The notes under the pieces: generated by a model | The model's input: the letters and a program-made list of their open reading frames with translations, nothing else | The model's database searches: none | What the model was told of the DNA's origin: nothing | Shown: positions 62,107-64,000 of the stretch, in pieces | How the letters are laid out: every line of letters begins with the position of its first letter | Numbering within the stretch: position 1 is the stretch's first letter | Program-made: the position numbers and the translations under genes | Assembly: GCF_014201375.1 (NCBI RefSeq) | Contig: NZ_JACHDZ010000002.1 | Span: 62,001-126,000 of the forward strand | Source: Tunturiibacter empetritectus | Lineage (GTDB): Bacteria; Acidobacteriota; Terriglobia; Terriglobales; Acidobacteriaceae | Direction: 5' to 3' | Length of the DNA: 64,000 bases

Positions 62107-64000
62107 TCAATCCCCCGACATCGCGTGCGCATGCAACTCCACATCCTTCGTCCGCCGCGACCTGCGCGCAATCCGGTCGAAGAACAGATAAACCACCGGC
62201 GTCGTAAACAGCGTCAACACCTGCGACACAATCAGCCCGCCAACAATCGTGATTCCCAGCGGCCGCCTCAACTCACTTCCCGTGCCCGTACCCAACGCCA
62301 GCGGCAGCCCGCCCAGCAGCGCCGCCATCGTCGTCATCATGATCGGCCGAAACCGCAGCAGGCAAGCCTGATAGATCGCCTCCGTCGGCGTCATCCCCTG
62401 TTCGCGCTCGGCCTCCAGCGCAAAGTCGATCATCATAATCGCGTTCTTCTTCACAATCCCGATCAGCAGAATAATTCCGATCAGCGCAATCACACTCAGA
62501 TCCACATGGAACAGTAGCAGCGCCAGAATCGCGCCAACGCCAGCAGAGGGCAGCGTCGAAAGAATCGTAATCGGATGGATATAGCTCTCGTACAAAACAC
62601 CCAGCACGATATAAACCACGATCAGCGCCGCCAGGATCAGAATCGGCTCATTCGCAATCGAAGACTCAAAAGCCTTCGCCGAACCCTGGAACTCCCCCTT
62701 CACGCTCGGCGGCATATTCAGCTCTGCCTGGGCCTTGTTCACCGCATCCACCGCATCACCAATCGACTTGCCCGGCGCCAGATTGAACGAGATCGTCACA
62801 GCAGGGAACTGTCCCTGGTGATTGATCACAAGCGCTGTGGGCTTCTCTTCAAAGTGCGTAAACGTCGACAGCGGCACCTGCGTTCCGTTCGAACTCTTCA
62901 CGTAAATGTTATCGAGCGCCGCCGGATTCCGCTGGTACTTCGGAGCCACCTCCAGCACCACATGATACTGGTTCTGCTGCGTAAAGATCGTCGAAACCTG
63001 CCGCTGCGCAAACGCGTCATCCAGCGTGTCGTCGATATTCTGCGGCGTAATCCCCAGTCGCGAAGCCGTATCACGATCGATCACCAGCTGCGCCTCAAGC
63101 CCGCTCATCTGCTGATCGCTCGCCACATCGCTCAAGATCGGAATCTGGTTGAGCTTCGCGACCAGCCTGCCGGTCCACATCGCCAGCTCGTCAACGTTCG
63201 CGTCCTCGAGCGAATATTGATACTGCGTCCGGCTAACGCGGTCTTCCACCGTCAGATCCTGCAGCGGTTGCAGGAAGCACTGAATCCCATCCACCGCTGC
63301 AACCTTCGGCTCTAGCCGTTGAATCACCTCGAGCGCAGTAGAGCTCCTCTGCTCCCGATCCTTCAAATTGATCTGAATACGCCCGCTGTTCAACGTCGAG
63401 TTCGTCCCATCGATCCCAATGAACGACGAAACGCTCTCAACATCTTTGTCCTGCAGAATAATCCTCGCCAGCGCCTGCTGCCGCGAGCTCATCGCGTTGA
63501 AGCTGATCGTCTGCGGAGCCTCCGTAATCCCCAGCAGCACCCCGGTATCCTGCACCGGGAAGAACCCCTTCGGCACAATCAAAAACAGATACACCGTAAG
63601 CGCAAACGTAGCCAGCGTCACCAGCAGCGTCATCGTCTGATGCCGCAGCACAAACCGCACACCCACCGCATACTTCGCAATCACATACTCGAAAAACTCT
63701 TCGCTCTTCTTGTAGAACGCATTCTGCTCGCTCTCCGGCGTATGCCGCAGCAGCTTCGCCGACATCATCGGAGTCAACGTCAACGAAACCAGTGCCGAGA
63801 CCAGAATTGTAACCGCCAGCGTTACAGCAAACTCGCGAAACAGCCGACCCACAATATCGCCCATGAACAACAGTGGAATCAGCACCGCAATCAAGCTCAC
63901 CGTCAACGAAACAATCGTGAACCCAATCTGTTCCGAACCCTTAAGCGCAGCCTCCAGCGGTGAGTCACCCTGCTCCAGAAACCGCGCAATGTTTTCGATC
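62107..64000 (-). CDS. RND efflux permease, MdtB/MuxB-like (5' end outside window)
   Basis: At least 631 residues; the frame stays open to the window edge (IENIARFLEQGDSPLEAALK just inside it), so the N-terminal 400 or so residues lie beyond. Visible parts: FAVTLAVTILVSALVSLTLT, QRQVSTIFTQQNQYHVVLEV, LLIGIVKKNAIMMIDFALEA, and a C-terminal HAHAMSGD tail. It precedes the second permease by 180 bases on the same strand, as in mdtBC-type operons; the membrane-fusion partner should lie to the right. Confidence 0.92.
   Translation of the reverse strand, partial: IENIARFLEQGDSPLEAALKGSEQIGFTIVSLTVSLIAVLIPLLFMGDIVGRLFREFAVTLAVTILVSALVSLTLTPMMSAKLLRHTPESEQNAFYKKSEEFFEYVIAKYAVGVRFVLRHQTMTLLVTLATFALTVYLFLIVPKGFFPVQDTGVLLGITEAPQTISFNAMSSRQQALARIILQDKDVESVSSFIGIDGTNSTLNSGRIQINLKDREQRSSTALEVIQRLEPKVAAVDGIQCFLQPLQDLTVEDRVSRTQYQYSLEDANVDELAMWTGRLVAKLNQIPILSDVASDQQMSGLEAQLVIDRDTASRLGITPQNIDDTLDDAFAQRQVSTIFTQQNQYHVVLEVAPKYQRNPAALDNIYVKSSNGTQVPLSTFTHFEEKPTALVINHQGQFPAVTISFNLAPGKSIGDAVDAVNKAQAELNMPPSVKGEFQGSAKAFESSIANEPILILAALIVVYIVLGVLYESYIHPITILSTLPSAGVGAILALLLFHVDLSVIALIGIILLIGIVKKNAIMMIDFALEAEREQGMTPTEAIYQACLLRFRPIMMTTMAALLGGLPLALGTGTGSELRRPLGITIVGGLIVSQVLTLFTTPVVYLFFDRIARRSRRTKDVELHAHAMSGD

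Noticed and set aside
62125..63963. Plus-strand frames opposite the second RND gene
   Set aside because: Same antisense effect; amino-acid content is extreme and no starts have ribosome sites.
1..64000. CRISPR array
   Set aside because: No regularly spaced direct repeats were found; the repeats seen are two-copy or hairpin elements.

Overview
The window looks like chromosomal DNA of a soil acidobacterium of the Terriglobus/Granulicella/Edaphobacter kind. This is inferred from the gene repertoire, not from a marker gene: an Oar-like TonB-dependent receptor with an N-terminal carboxypeptidase-regulatory-like domain, Tat-exported sugar-active enzymes, a GH44 protein with Ig-like repeats and a membrane-spanning tail, tandem MdtB/MdtC-like RND pumps, and several small zinc-knuckle proteins typical of that group.

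Layout. (1) 1-4150: the end of a conjugation module, with a truncated ORF, a small ribbon-helix-helix-like protein, a TraG/VirD4 coupling protein and a VirB11/TrbB ATPase that overlaps it. (2) 4190-22660: a sugar-utilisation region. A TonB-dependent receptor, a WbsX/GH99-like protein, a fucose/arabinose-isomerase-like protein, a Tat-exported DUF6259 protein and a regulator lie on the minus strand in one row. Next to them are a second regulator, a secreted beta-helix protein, a PhyH dioxygenase plus TIM-barrel isomerase pair, and an AraC activator. Both regulators are chimeras of an IclR-type HTH and a LacI/RbsB-type sugar-binding domain. A 19-bp palindrome of one pattern occurs in front of the second regulator/receptor and in front of the beta-helix gene, and is a candidate operator.

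(3) 22660-52720: a mosaic accessory stretch with much decay. It holds two IS3-family elements, each next to truncated genes and without visible target duplications, an IS110 relic, a decayed integrase, a fused AI-2E-transporter fragment, and an AAA+ ATPase/subtilase pair whose protease is cut short at a small inversion. Intact genes among these include the GH44 enzyme, a serine hydrolase, a Crp/Fnr regulator, stress proteins (Hsp20, BON, YflT-like), a run of small envelope proteins, and a KH-domain protein overlapping a histidine phosphatase. The stretch ends at a tyrosine recombinase directly beside tRNA-Phe, which is the likely attachment site.

(4) 52800-64000: strongly C-ending, GC-rich core-like DNA with a secreted adenosine-deaminase-like protein, a PLP decarboxylase, an alpha-glucan phosphorylase and two RND permeases (the second runs off the window). 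The compositional change at the tRNA fits an island boundary there. No CRISPR array, rRNA or second tRNA was seen.
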